From positions 64,978,228-65,042,227 of the forward strand of contig NC_061862.1 of NCBI RefSeq assembly GCF_907164915.1: a stretch of DNA of 64,000 bases, given 5' to 3'. A program made the translations under genes and the position numbers. The notes below the pieces were generated by a model, which had not been told where the DNA came from, did not search any database, and saw only the letters and a list, made by a program, of their open reading frames with translations. How positions within the stretch are numbered: the first letter of the stretch is position 1; each line of letters begins with the position of its first letter. The stretch is from Impatiens glandulifera. Its lineage: Eukaryota; Streptophyta; Magnoliopsida; Ericales; Balsaminaceae. Of this stretch, positions 1 to 12,650 are shown one piece after another.

Positions 1-230
1 TAGAATTCGAATTTAAATAATTCATGTTTATTTGAAAATAAATAAACATATATCTTATACTAAGTTTAACTTTGTAAATGTTAAAAATATTATTAAATTT
101 ATTAAAATATTATTTTTTATATAAATATAATTTCTTATTAAATATTTTTTTTATTAAATGTAAATTTGTATTCAACTCATACAAAAGACATGTTTTTTAT
201 TTAATTTGAATTTAACTGACTTTTATTAAA

Positions 231-741
231 CTAGCATTTAGCCCGTGCATTTGCACGATTAATAATTTAAAAAACCGTGAAAAAAATTACGGATAACATC
301 TCTAGCATTTTTAATTTTATTTTTAACCGTTTTAAATTTAAAGACAAGTCAACCCACAATCCGACCGAAGTATCCAAATTAACCACAGCTCTCGACCCGA
401 CAATCCGGACACTTTATAAATTAAGCATCATTATATATATATATAGATTAGTTAGTTAAAAAGTTGAACTTATATTAATATTAAAACGTCACGCGTTTAT
501 CAAATTTGGTGTTGAATTTAAAATATAAAGTCTTTGTGGCCTAGTTGGTTAAAGAGTTATACTTGTTTTTTAGGTTGCAAATTCGAAACATACCTCTAGC
601 ATTTTTAATTTTATTTTTAACCGCTTTAAATTTAAAGGCGGGTCAACCCACAATCCAACCCAAGTATCGAAATTAACCACAGCTCTCGACCCGGCAATCC
701 GGACACTTTAAAAATTAAGCATCATTATATATATATATAGA
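231..741 (-). mobile_element. Non-autonomous Helitron, composite, with precise paralogous empty site
   Basis: On the minus strand the element starts with TC at 741-740 (TCTATATATA..AATGATGC) and ends with CTAG at 234-231. A perfect 5-bp stem hairpin cgtgc-attt-gcacg (244-257) lies 9 bases from the CTAG end. The flanks are A and T, the usual Helitron target, without target-site duplication. The homologous linker at 33461-33490 reads straight through the target between 33474 and 33475. The element has two parts. The 5' part (741-448) carries a tRNA-like box A/B segment. The 3' part (447-231) begins with its own second copy of the 5' terminus. The same composite occurs at 27251-27758. No Rep/helicase is encoded, so it would need an autonomous partner. 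Confidence 0.88.
537..590 (+). other. tRNA-like box A/box B segment inside the Helitron
   Basis: TGGCCTAGTTGG at 537-548 fits the RNA polymerase III box A consensus fully. 'aattcgaaaca' at 580-590 fits box B at 9 of 11 positions. The spacing resembles a tRNA gene, but there is no complete cloverleaf or acceptor-stem complementarity, so this is a tRNA-derived (SINE-like) relic and not a tRNA gene. It lies antisense to the host Helitron, and related segments occur near 27417-27470 and 28101-28160 in the other Helitron cluster. Confidence 0.55.
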
Positions 742-2024
742 TTTTTAAGTTACATTTAACATATTTTGTATTAAATTTTATTAATTCATAAATAAATTTT
801 ATATTTTACATTAAATATATTTAATTAAATTTATTTATGTATTAAACATATTAAAATTGCATTTTTTCTATAAATATAATATAATTTATATTAAGCTTTT
901 TATAATTATATTTTTTTCTTTTTAATATAATATAATTTAAATTTAATATTTGTATTAAACTTATTAAAAATAAATTTTATATTTTATTTAATTTAGTTTT
1001 TTTTCTTATTTATTTCTTATATTAAGAATATTGATTGTTTTTTAAATATCTTATAATGTTTATAAATAATTTTAAATTTTAAATTAAAATTTTTTTAAAA
1101 ATATTTTTTAATGTTTAAAAATATTTTTTAATTTTCAATTAAAGTTATTTTAAATCATTAATTCAAAAAAAACACTTTTATATTTTTATAAAATTAATTT
1201 TTCTTTTATTAAATTTATTAAAATTACATTTTTTTATTATTTAATCAAATATAATTTTAATTTATTTTAAATTAAATTTAAATTTTGTATTAAACTGATT
1301 TTCATTAAATTTTAATTATATTTTGTTTAGATTTTTACTTATATATTTATTATATTATATAAGAATATTATTTATTTTTAAAATATTCTTATAATATTTA
1401 TAAATAATTTTTAATTAAACTTATATTTATTATTAATTCATAAACAAATTTTTATATTTTGCATTATTATTAATCATATTAAAATTGCATTTATTTTCAT
1501 TTAATCTTATATAATTTAAATTTTGTATTAAACTTACTTTTATAAAATTTAAATTTAGATTAAGCTTATTAAAAATATATGTTGTATTAAATTATATTTA
1601 GATTTTTACATATATATTTCTTATATTAAAAATATTATTTATTCTTAAATATTCTTATTTGTTTATCATTAATTCATAAACAAATTTTTCTATTTTGCAT
1701 TAAACTATATAAATATTGTATTATTTCTATTTATTCTAATATAATTTAAATTTTGCATGAAATCTATTTTCAATAAATTTAAATTTGTATTAAATCTATT
1801 CAAAACGTATTTTTGTATTAAAGTTTTTAGTTTTTTACTTATATATTTTTTATATTAAGAATATAAATTATTTTTCTAAATATTATTTTAATGTTTATAA
1901 ATAATTTAAAATTACTTATATTTATCACTAATTCTTAAACTAACTTGTATAGTTTTGTATATTTTTATTAAATTTAAATTTTGCATTAGTATTAAATAAA
2001 AAAGCAATATTTGAGAAAAGATTA

Positions 2025-4270
2025 GAATTCGAACACACTGCTATTTTGTGCTTGATTATGCGAAAAATTCATGACTACTAAAAGAAGATTTTTCGGAAAT
2101 CTCTAAGAACATTGTGTAAGTAGTGGTACGAGGAATTTTTGCATAACAATAATAGTGAAGGTCTCAGAATGCACATACCACGTACCGGGTGAAACTATTT
2201 AAATAAATTCAAGAAACGGTAATCTAGTTGGATCAATACTAAGGTGAAGTGTGTGGCTCGAAATGTCTGGTTATGAACTACTAATGTAGATCAATGTAAA
2301 ATTTGTCGTCTAAAATTTTGAGTAAAAATTTAAACATAAAGAGAAGAAAATATAAGTTTTTTAATTTTCAGGGTTCTTTGAAAGAGATTACAGCTATATA
2401 ATGTCATCAAAGAATGTATTGGATCGATTGACAGGTAAAAATTATTGATTTATTATTTTTTCTATGAACTAATCAACCGTTACTTCTGATGGTAATTTCT
2501 ACCAAGCCAATAATGATCCTCTAAATTTCTTATTTGATCATCATCTTCTACCTACTACTACCCATGTTTCATCTTATCATTATGTCTATAATCTTGTGTC
2601 AATAAACATTTTTGAAGTTATTTCTTGACACTTATGCATTTGATAATCAGGGATTAAAATTCCTTAGAGAGTTTTAGCTCTACAGCAACCGACACCAAAC
2701 ACCAAACGTTCAAGTTATTGGCTATATATCGAATGTTAATGGACATTTGAAAACACAATTGAATGGTAAGCTTTCCATATGAAGGCTTCTGTATTCTCAA
2801 TTTTTTTTATATAAGGTAAAGTAGACTTAATTAAAATTTTAAATTTGTTTTCAAGTTTTTGATTTTGTTCGAATTTGATAATTTGTTTTGATACATTTCT
2901 CACAATATTGTTTTACACTTTTGAATATTAGTGTGATGAAAAAGTGAAAATTTTCTTTCTTATTGTGTTTCAGGACTGCCTTACTTCAAAGGGTTTTTAA
3001 TAAATCTTCTTCATGAATTTGCTATTAGTAGTGAGTTCATTTTCATCATTTGCCTCTTCTAGTTTTAGGCTTTGCACACGGTGACAAACAACACAGTATA
3101 CGTGCTCATAGAAACATGAATCATGGGCTATACACTTCTTTATCAATAAAAGCAAAGAATTCATTAATGCACAGGTTATTCCATATTCTCTATGAAATCT
3201 AAATTTTGAAATTATTAATATATTTCTTTTTAGTTTCTACTTTTAGCATACAAGCATAATGTGTCATGGTTCATCCAAACTATAGTTCTATCTAGGTTTT
3301 ATATTTTACAATTTCTATGTATTTTCATTATTTGCAAATTCATATGTAGTATGTTACTTATAAGGTAATATTGATGGAGATGTCAAATCTAGATACTCTC
3401 ACCTTGAGATATTCCATGAATTGGAGGGATATTGAAATAACTCTTAAATTATTTAGAGAGTTGGCCCTAAGGCAGCTAATGGTTGACCTTACAAATTTGT
3501 TCAACACAAAATAGATCATGGTAATCCAAATTCTTTGGTTGTCTTTGGAGAGGCAATCTGGTGCTAGTGGTTGGACTTCTGGATTTGAGCGGGAAGAGCA
3601 ATTTACTGAAATTGAATGATGTAAGCTTAACTTGGTTATGTGATGCTCTCTCTATATTTCTAGAGTTTTAATTATTTTAATTTTATAATTCTTTTGGAAC
3701 TTGTTTCAAAAGCACTAGAAAATTTTAATGCGAGAAACGTGTAAAATATCTAGTGGAATGAACTAAACTGATCTCTCTATTATTGCATTGACATTCTTTT
3801 TTTTTTATATTTATATTCTATTGAATGGTTATAACTTTTTTTTTTTATATTTATATTCTATTGAATGGTTGTAACTTTTTGTATATATTTAGTTCCTCTT
3901 TTTAATATACAACTATTGACACCTTTATGTTTTATATGTTAGACAAGATTAATCTGTAATCATGAAGGTGAATCAAATGAGAGACATAAATATATCGGAT
4001 ATTGCTGCCATGGAGTAGAGACGCTTATTGATCCATACATGTATTATAATTCTATTTATATACTTATTGTGTTTATTATATATAATTGTTTAATTAACAC
4101 TATACAATATATTTTAATTGCAGGATTTCTTCCTTGTATATCACCGTTTATGAGTTCAAGTAAGTTATTTTCATCCTACTTAAATTTATTATCATATTTC
4201 TATTTTAGAGCATTATAGGTTTGTTTTTGAAAGTATTTTTTTATGCATTATAGTTTTTAAAAATTATCAG
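2025..4270 (+). pseudogene. PEX5-like: Array copy 1: response regulator/PEX5 chimeric pseudogene
   Basis: Receiver-domain part: MSGYELLM at about 2263-2286, then a stop, and an exon at 2372-2434 between an AG acceptor and a GT donor that translates as GSLKEITAI.MSSKNVLDRLTG with a damaged centre. PEX5 part: e1 (GSEFL..GF type) from about 2651; e2 (QRVL..LLH) 2974-3031; e3 (VLGF..GDKQHSIR, then frame change to RHFF..EFINAQ) 3063-3174; e4 (GNIDGDV..HLE..WNN) about 3364-3620; e5 (DIAAME) about 3947-4041; e6 4124-4159. PEX5 is the cytosolic receptor for PTS1 peroxisomal proteins. Only its N-terminal, PEX14-binding half is represented, with no TPR domain. Stops and frameshifts in several exons exclude a functional product. 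Family identity is by motif; exon limits are approximate. Confidence 0.85.
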
Positions 4271-6248
4271 AAGTCGAATTTAAATAATCCATGTTTATTT
4301 GAAAATAAATTAAACATATATCATATACTAAGTTTAACTTTGTAAATGTTAAAAATATAATTAAATTTTTTAAAATTTTATTTTTATATAAATATAATTT
4401 CTTATTAAATTTATTTTTTTATTAAATTTATTTTTATTAAATTTAAATTTGTATTCAACTCATATGTTTTCTATTTAATTTGCATTTAACTTACTTTTAT
4501 TAAATTTTAAATTTACATTTAACATATTTTGTATTAAATTTTATTTTGTTTTATACTTATATATTTGTTAAGAATATTATTTGTTATTATTAATATTCTA
4601 ATAATATTTATAAATAATTTTAAATTTTGAATTAAACTTATTTTTATCATTAATTAATAAATCTATTTTTCATTAAATTTAAATTTGTATTAAACTTATG
4701 AAAATTACATTTATTTAATTTAATCTAATCTAATATAATTTTGAATTAAACTTATTTTTATTAAATTTAATTTAACATTAAACCTATTTAAAAAATATTT
4801 TGCATTCAATTTTATTTAGTTTTTTTACTTAAATATTTCTTTTATTAAAAATGATATTTATTTTTAAATTAATCTTATAATCGTTATAAATAATTTAAAA
4901 TTTTGACTTAAATTTAAATTTATTATTAATTCATAAATAAATTTTATATTTTACATTAAATTTATTTAATTAAATTTATATATGTATTAAACATATTAAA
5001 ATTACATTTTTTCTATAAATATAATATAATTTAAATTTATATTTATATTAAGCTTTTTAAAATTATATTTTTTTTCTGTTTAATATAATATAATATAATT
5101 TAAATTTAATATTTGTATTAAACTTATTAAAAATAAATTTTACATTTTATTTAATTTAGTTTTTTACTTATTTATTTCTTATATTAAGAATATTACTTGT
5201 TTTTTAAATATCTTATAATGTTTATTAATAATTTTAAATTTTAAATTAAAGTTTTTTTTAAAACATATTTTATAATGTTTATAAATAATTTTTAATTTTC
5301 AATAAAAGTTATTTTAATTCATTAATTCAATAAAACAATTTTATATTTTTACAAATTTAATTTTTCTTTTATTAAATTTATTAAAATTAATTTTTTTTTT
5401 CTATTTATTCAAATATAATTTTAATTGAATTTAAATTTAATTTAAAATTTTATTAAACTGATTTTCAATAAATTTGAATTTGTATTAAATTTTATAAAAA
5501 ATATATTTTGAATTATATTTTGTTTAGTTTTTTACTTATATATTTAATATATTATATAAGAATATTATTTATTTTTAAAATATTCTTATAATTTTTATAA
5601 ATAATTTTTAATTAAACTTATATTTATTATTAATTCATAAACAAATTTTAATATTTTGTATTATTATTAATCATATTAAAATTGTATTTTTTTCATTTAA
5701 TCTAATATAGTTTAAATTTTTTTATTAAACTTACTTTTATAAAATTTAAATTTAGATTAAGCTTATTAAAAATATATTTGTATTAAATTATATTTAGATT
5801 TTTACATATATATTTCTTATATTAAGAATATTATTTATTCTTAAATATTCTTATTATGTTTATAAATAATTTTGAATTCAACTTATATTTCTCATTCATT
5901 CATAAATAATTTTTTCTATTTTGCATTAAACTATATAAATATTGTATTATTTCTATTTATTTTAATATAATTTAAATTTTGCATGAAATCTATTTTCATT
6001 CAATTTAAATTTGTATTAAATCTATTCAAAGCGTATTATTTAATTAAAGTTTTTAGTTTTTTACTTATACATTTATTATATTAAAAATATAAATTATTTT
6101 TCTAAATATTATTTTAATGTTTATAAATAACTTGAAATTACTTATATCTATCACTAATTCATAAACTAACTTGTATATTTTGTATATTCTTATTAAATTT
6201 AAATTTTGCATTAGTATTAAATAAATACCAATATTTAAGAGAAGATCA
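4271..6248. repeat. AT-rich linker 1
   Basis: Linker between copies 1 and 2, about 2 kb, made of the same degenerate subrepeats (marker 'attaattcataaa' and relatives). It contains the uninterrupted 'ttttattaaattttaaatttacattt' context that is occupied by the Helitron in linker 0. No gene seen. Confidence 0.85.
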
Positions 6249-8515
6249 GAATTCAAACAACTGACATTTTGTGTTTGATTATGCGAAAAATTCAAGACAA
6301 CTAAAAGAAGATTTTTCGGATATCTCTAAGAACATTGTGTAAGTAGAGGTATGAGGAATTTTTGCATTACAATAATAGTGAAGGTCTCAGAATTCACATA
6401 CCACATACTAGGTGAAACTATTTAAATAAATTCAAGAAACGATAATCTAGTTGGATCAATACTAAGGTGAAGTGTGTGACTCGAAATGTCTCGTTACGAA
6501 CTACTAATGAAGATCAAGTTAAAATTTGTTGTCTAAAATTTTGAATAAAAATTTGAATAAAAATTTGAACATAAAGAGAAGAAAATATAATTTTTTTAAT
6601 TTATAAGTTCTTTCAAAGATATTACAGTTGTGATAATGTCATCAAAGAATGTATTGGAAGAGATTACAGCTGTGATAACGTCATCAAAGAATGTATTAGA
6701 TCGATTGACAGGTACAAATTATTGATTGATTATTTTGTCTATGAACTAATCAAACATTACTTCTGATGGTAAATTCTACCAAGCCAATAATGATCCTCTA
6801 AATTTCTTATTTGATCATCATCTTCTACTTACTACTACCCATGTCTCATCTTATCATTCTGTCTATAATCTTTTATCAATAAACATTTTTAAGTTATTTC
6901 TTGACACTTATGCATTTGATTAGTAGGGATCAAAATTCCTTAGAGGGTTTTAGCTCTACTGATTAGAATAGACTAGAAACCGACACCAAACATTCAAGTT
7001 ATTGGCTATATATCGAATGTTAAATGGACATTTAAAAACACAATTGAATTGTAAGCTTTTCATATAAAGGCTTCTGTATTCTCCATTTATTTGATATAAG
7101 GTAAAGTATACCTAATTAAAATTTTAAATTTTTTACAAGTTTCGGATTTTGTTCGAATTTGATAATTTGTTTTGATACATTTCTTACAATATTGTTTTAC
7201 ACTTTTGAATATTAGTGTGATGAAAAAGTGAATTGTTTCTTTCTTATTGTGTTTTAGGAGTGCCCTACTTCAAAGGGTTTTTAATAAATCTTCTACATCA
7301 AATTGCTATTAGACGTGAGTTCATTTTCATGATATGCCTCTTCTAGTTTTAGGCTTGGCACAAGGTGACAAACAACACAATATACGTGATTATAGCAACA
7401 TGAATCATGGGCTATACACTTCTTTATCAATAAAAGAAAAAAATTCATTAATGCACAGGTTGTGCTCCATATTCTCTATGAAATCTAAATTTTGAAACTA
7501 TTAATATATTTCCATTTAGTTTCTACTTTTAGCATACAAGCATAATGTGTGATGGTTCATCCAAACTATAGTTCTATCTAGGTTTTATATTTTACAATTT
7601 CTATGAATTTTCATTATTTGCAAATTCATATGTAGTATATTACTTATCAAGTAATATTGATGGAGATGTCAAAGCTAGATACCCTCCACTTGAGAGATTC
7701 CATGAATTGGAGGAATATTGGAATAACTCTCAAATTATTTAGAGAGTTGGCCCTAAGGTAGCTAATGTTTGACTTGACAAATTTGTTCAACACAAAATAG
7801 ATCATGGTAATCTAAATTCTTTGGTTGTCTTTGGAGAGGCAATGTGGTGCTAGTGGTTGGACTTCTGGATTTGAGCGGGTAGAGCAATTTACTGAAATTG
7901 AATGATGTAAGTTTAACTTGATTATGTGATGCTCTCTCTATATTTATAAAGTTTTAATTATTTTAATTTTATAATTCTTTTGAAACTTGTTTCAAAAGCA
8001 TTAGAAAATCTTAATGCGAAAAACGTGTAAAATATCTAGTGGAATGAACTAAACTGATCTCTCTATTATTGCATTGACATTATTTTTTTTATATTCAAAT
8101 TCTATTGAATGGTTGTAACTTGTACATATTTAGTTCCTCTTTTTAATATACAAATATTGACACCTTTATGTTTTATATGTTACACAGGATTAATCTCAAA
8201 TCATGAAGGTGAATCAATTGAGAGACATAAATATATCGGATATTGCTGTCATGGAGTAGAGGCGCCTATTGGTCCATACATGTATAATAATTCTATTTAT
8301 ATTTTTATTGTGTTTATTATATATAATTGTTTAATTAACACTATACAATATATTTTAATTGCAAGATTCCTTCCTTGTATATCATCGTTTATGAGTTCAA
8401 GTAAGTTATTTTCATCCTACATAAATTTATATTATCATATTTCAATTTTAGAGCATGATAGGTTTTTTTTGAAAGTCATTTTTTTATGCATTATAGATTT
8501 TAAAAATTATTAGAA
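6249..8515 (+). pseudogene. PEX5-like: Array copy 2: response regulator/PEX5 chimeric pseudogene
   Basis: Same layout as copy 1: YELLMKIK about 6493-6518; receiver exon 6606-6711; PEX5 e1 about 6925-7050; e2 7258-7316; e3 7345-7459; e4 7651-7906; e5 8188-8283; e6 about 8363-8401. Copy-specific feature: the receiver exon holds an internal tandem duplication of about 43 bp, so the ITAVIMSSKNVL-type sequence appears twice (around 6616 and 6659). In e5 the frame MKVNQLRD..ISDIAVME ends in a stop. A 134-codon open frame across 8109-8513 reads the PEX5 exon in the wrong frame and is not a gene. Confidence 0.85.
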
Positions 8516-10460
8516 TTAGAATTTAAATAATCCATGTTTATTTGAAAATAAATAAACATATATCATATATTAAGTTTAACTTTGTAAATGTTAAAAATAT
8601 AATTAAATTTTTAAAACTTTTATTTTTTATATAAATATAATTTATTATTAAATATAATTTTTTTATTAAATATATTTTTATTATATTTAAATTTGTATTC
8701 AACTCATATGTTTTCTATTTAATTTGCATTTAACTTATTTTTATTAAATTTTAAATTTATATTTAACATATTTTGTATTAAATTTTATTTCGTTTTATAC
8801 TTATATATTTATAAATAATTTTAAATTTTGAATTAAACTTATTTTTATCATTAATTCATAAAACAACTTTTATATCTTGCATTAAATATATTTTTCATTA
8901 AATTTTAATTTGTATTAAACTTATGAAAATTACATTTATTTAATTTAATCTAATCTAATATAATTTTGAATTAAACTTATTTTTTATTAAATTTAATTTT
9001 ATATTAAACCTATTTAAAACATATTTTGCATTCAATTTTATTTAGTTTTTTTACCTATATATTTATTTTATTAAAAATAATATTTATTTTTAAATTAATC
9101 TTATAATCGTTATAAATAATTTAAATTTTTTACTTAAATTTAAATTTATTATTAATTCATAAATAAATTTTATATTTTACATTAAATATATTTAATTAAA
9201 TTTATATATGTATTAAACATATTAAAATTTTATTTTTTCTATAAATATAATATAATTTATATTTATATTTATATTAAGCTTTTTATAATTATATTTTTTT
9301 CTTTTTAATATAATATAATTTAAATTTAATATTTGTATTAAACTTATTAAAAATAAATTTTACATTTTATTTAATTTAGTTTTTTAGTTAATTATTTCTT
9401 AAATTAAGAATATTACTTGTTTTTTAAATATCTTATAATGTTTAAAAATAATTTTAAATTAAAGTTTTTTTTAAAATATTTTATATGTTTATAAATAATT
9501 TATAATTTTCAATAAAAGTTATTTTAAATCATTAATTAAAAAACACACTTTTATATTTTTATAAAATTAAATTTTCTTTTATTAAATTGATTAAAATTAC
9601 ATTTTTTTCTATTTAATCAAATATAATTTTAATATAATTTTAATTTAATTTAAATTTTGTATTAAACTGATTTTTATTAAATTTGAATTTGTATTAAATT
9701 TCTTAAAAAACATATTTTTAATTATATTTTGTTTAGTTTTTTACTTATATATTTATTATATTATATAAGAATATTATTTATTTTTAAAATCTTCTTATAA
9801 TATTTATAAATAATTTTTAATTTTATTTAAACTTATATTTATTTTAATTCATAAACAAATTTTTATATTTTGCATTATTATTAATCATATTAAAATTGAA
9901 TTTTTTTAATTTAATCTAATATAATTTAAATTTTGTATTAAACTTTCTTTTATAAAATTTAAATTTAGATTAAGCTTATTAAAAATATATTTTGTATTAA
10001 ATTTTATTTAGATTTTGACACATATATTTCTTATATTAAGAATATTATTTATTTTTAAATATTCTTATTATGTTTATAAATAATTTTGAATTCAAATTAT
10101 ATTTATCATTAATTCATAAAAACATTTTTTTTTGCATTAAACTATATAAATATTGTATTATTTCTATTTATTCTAATATAATTTAAATTCTGCATGAAAT
10201 CTATTTTCATTAAATTTAAATTTATATTAAATCTATTCAAAACTTATTTTTGTATTAAAGATTTTAGTTTTTTACTTATATATTTTTTATATTAAGAATA
10301 TAAAATATTTTTCTAAATATTTTTTTAATGTGTATAAATAAATTTAAATTACTTATATTTATCACTAATTCATCAACTAACTTGTATATTTTGTATATTC
10401 TTATTAATTTTAAATTTTGCATCAGTATTAAATAAAAAATCAATATTTGAGAAAAAAAAC
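8516..10460. repeat. AT-rich linker 2
   Basis: Linker between copies 2 and 3, about 1.9 kb. It has the same subrepeat composition and aagaatatt/aatattctt-type short inverted repeats. No gene seen. Confidence 0.85.
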
Positions 10461-12650
10461 ATAATTCAAACACACCGCCAATTTGTGCTTGATTATGCGA
10501 AAAATTCAAGACAACTAAAAGAAGATTTTTCGGAAATCTCCAAGAACATTGTGTAAGTAGAGGTATGAGGAATTTTTGAATTACAATAATAGTGAAGGTC
10601 TCAGAATGCACATACCACGTACCGGGTGAAACTATATAAATAAATTCAAGAAACAATAATCTAGTTGGATCAATACTAAGGTAAAGTGTGTGGCTCGAAA
10701 TGTCTGGTTACGAACTACTAATGAAGATCAAGGTAAAATTTGTTGTCTAAAATTTTGAGTAAAAATTTGAATATAAATAGAAGAAAATATAATTTTTTTA
10801 ATTTACAGGGTTCTTCCAAAGAGATTACAGCTGTGATAATGTCATCAAAAAAAGTAAACATTATTGATTGATTATTTTTTCTATGAACTAATCAACCGTT
10901 ACTTCTGATGGTAACTTCTACCAAGCCAATAATGATCCTTTAAATTTCTTATTTGATCATCATCTTTTATCTATTACTACCCATGTCTCATCTTATCATT
11001 CTGTCTATAATCTTTTGTCAATAAATATTTTAGAGGTTATTTCTTGACATTTATGCATTTGATTATCAGGGATCAAAATTCCTTAGAGGGTTTTAGCTCT
11101 ACTGATTAGAATAGACTAGCAACCGACATCAAACGTTAAAGTTATTGGCTATATATCGAATGTTAATGGACATTTGAAAACACAATTGAATGGTAAACTC
11201 TCCATATGAAGGCTTCTGTATTCTCAAGTTATTTTCTATAAGGTAAAGTAGACCTAATTAAAAAATTTAATTTGTTTCCAAGTTTTTGATTTTGTTCGAA
11301 TTTGATAATTTGTTTTGATACATTTTTCACAATATTATTTTACACTTTTGAATATTAGTGTGATGAAAAAGTGATTTGTTTCTTTCTTATTGTGTTTGAG
11401 GACTGCCTTACTTCAAAGGTTTTTTTAATAAATATTCTACATCAATTTGCTATAAGCAATGAGTTCCTTTTCATCATTTGCCTCTTTTAGTTTTGGGCTT
11501 GGCACAAGGTGGGTGACAAACAACACAGTATACGTGATCATAGCAACATGAATCATGGGCTAGACACTTCTTATCAATAAAACCAAAGAATTCATTAATG
11601 CACATGTTGTGTTCCATATTCTCTATGAAATCTAAATTTTGAAACTATTAATACATTTCCTTTTCGTTTCTACTTTTAGCATACAAGCATAATGTGTCAT
11701 GGTTCATCCAAACTATAGTTCTATTAAGGTTTTATATTTTACAATTTCTATGCATTTTCATTATTTGCAAATTCATATGTAGTATGTTACTTGTCAGGTA
11801 ATATTGATTGAAATGTCAAAGCTAAATACCCTCACCTTAAGAGATTCCATGAATTGGAGGGATATTGGAATAACTCTCAAATTATTTAGAGAGTTGGCCC
11901 TAAGGCAGCTAATGGTTGACCTGAAAATTTTGTTCATCACAAAATAGATCATGGTAATCCAAATTCTTTGGTTGTCTTTGGAGAGGCAATCTGGTGTTAG
12001 TGGTTGGACTTCTGGATTTGAGCGGGTAGAGCAATTTACTGAAGAAATTGAATGATGTAAGCTTAACTTGGTTATGTGATGCTCTCTCTATATTTATAGA
12101 GTTTTAATTATTTTAATTTTATAATTCTTTTGGAACTTGTTTCAAAAGCACTAGAAAATCTTAATGCGAAAAACGTGTAAAATATCTAGTGGAATGAACT
12201 AAACTGATCTCTGTATTATTGCATTGACGTGATTTTTTTATATTTACATTTTATTGAATGGTTGTAACTTGTCGTATATATTTAGTTCCTCTTTTTAATA
12301 AACAACTATTGATAACTTTATGTTTTATATGTTAAACGTGATTAATTTCAAATCATGAAGGTATATCGGATATTATTGCCATGGAGTAGAGGCGCTTATT
12401 GGTCCATACATGTATAATAATTCTATTTATCTTTTTATTGTGTTTATTATATATAATTGTTTAATTAACATTATACAATATATTTTAATTGCAGAATTCC
12501 TTTATTGTATATCACCGTTTATTTATGAGTTTAAGTAAGTTATTTTCATACTACTTAAATTTATATGATCATATTTCTATTTTAGGGCATGATAGGTTTG
12601 TTTTTGAAAGTCATTTTTTTTATGCATTATAGATTTTAAAAAGTATTAGA
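10461..12650 (+). pseudogene. PEX5-like: Array copy 3: response regulator/PEX5 chimeric pseudogene
   Basis: MSGYELLMKIK is intact at about 10700-10732, followed by an in-phase GT donor. The next receiver exon (from about 10810) is cut short after VIMSSK by deletion of the NVLDR part. PEX5 e4 lies at about 11798-12058, with the shared stops where other copies read QIIQRVG and NGWADKF. In e5 (about 12340-12410) a deletion removes the NQMRD segment. e6 follows near 12495. Clearly non-functional. Confidence 0.83.

Larger units (their letters stand above)
1..2024. repeat. AT-rich linker 0, carrying a Helitron insertion
   Basis: Extremely AT-rich linker between array units, built of degenerate subrepeats marked by recurring 'attaattcataaa' near 788, 1155, 1434, 1669 and 1927 (spacing roughly 235-370 bp). 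Short inverted repeats recur, for example aagaatatt (1361-1369) facing aatattctt (1382-1390). It is closely similar to the linker at 33248-34850 except for the 511-bp insertion at 231-741. I see no gene in it. Confidence 0.85.

Noticed and set aside
8109..8513. 134-codon open frame in copy 2 (and shorter relatives at 36620, 40262, 55746, 59900)
   Set aside because: It runs through intron-like sequence and reads PEX5-derived exons e5-e6 out of frame. The PEX5 frame (MKVNQLRD..ISDIAVME) is a different one and contains stops.
10276..10656. Minus-strand frames recurring at the linker/receiver border (6065-6295, 10276-10656, 18058-18261, 42276-42473), all containing NLIRIYKIYKL(V/I)-like peptides
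   Set aside because: They recur only because the DNA is repeated. They are antisense to the receiver exon and made of Ile/Asn/Lys-rich translation of AT-rich linker; no domain and inconsistent lengths.
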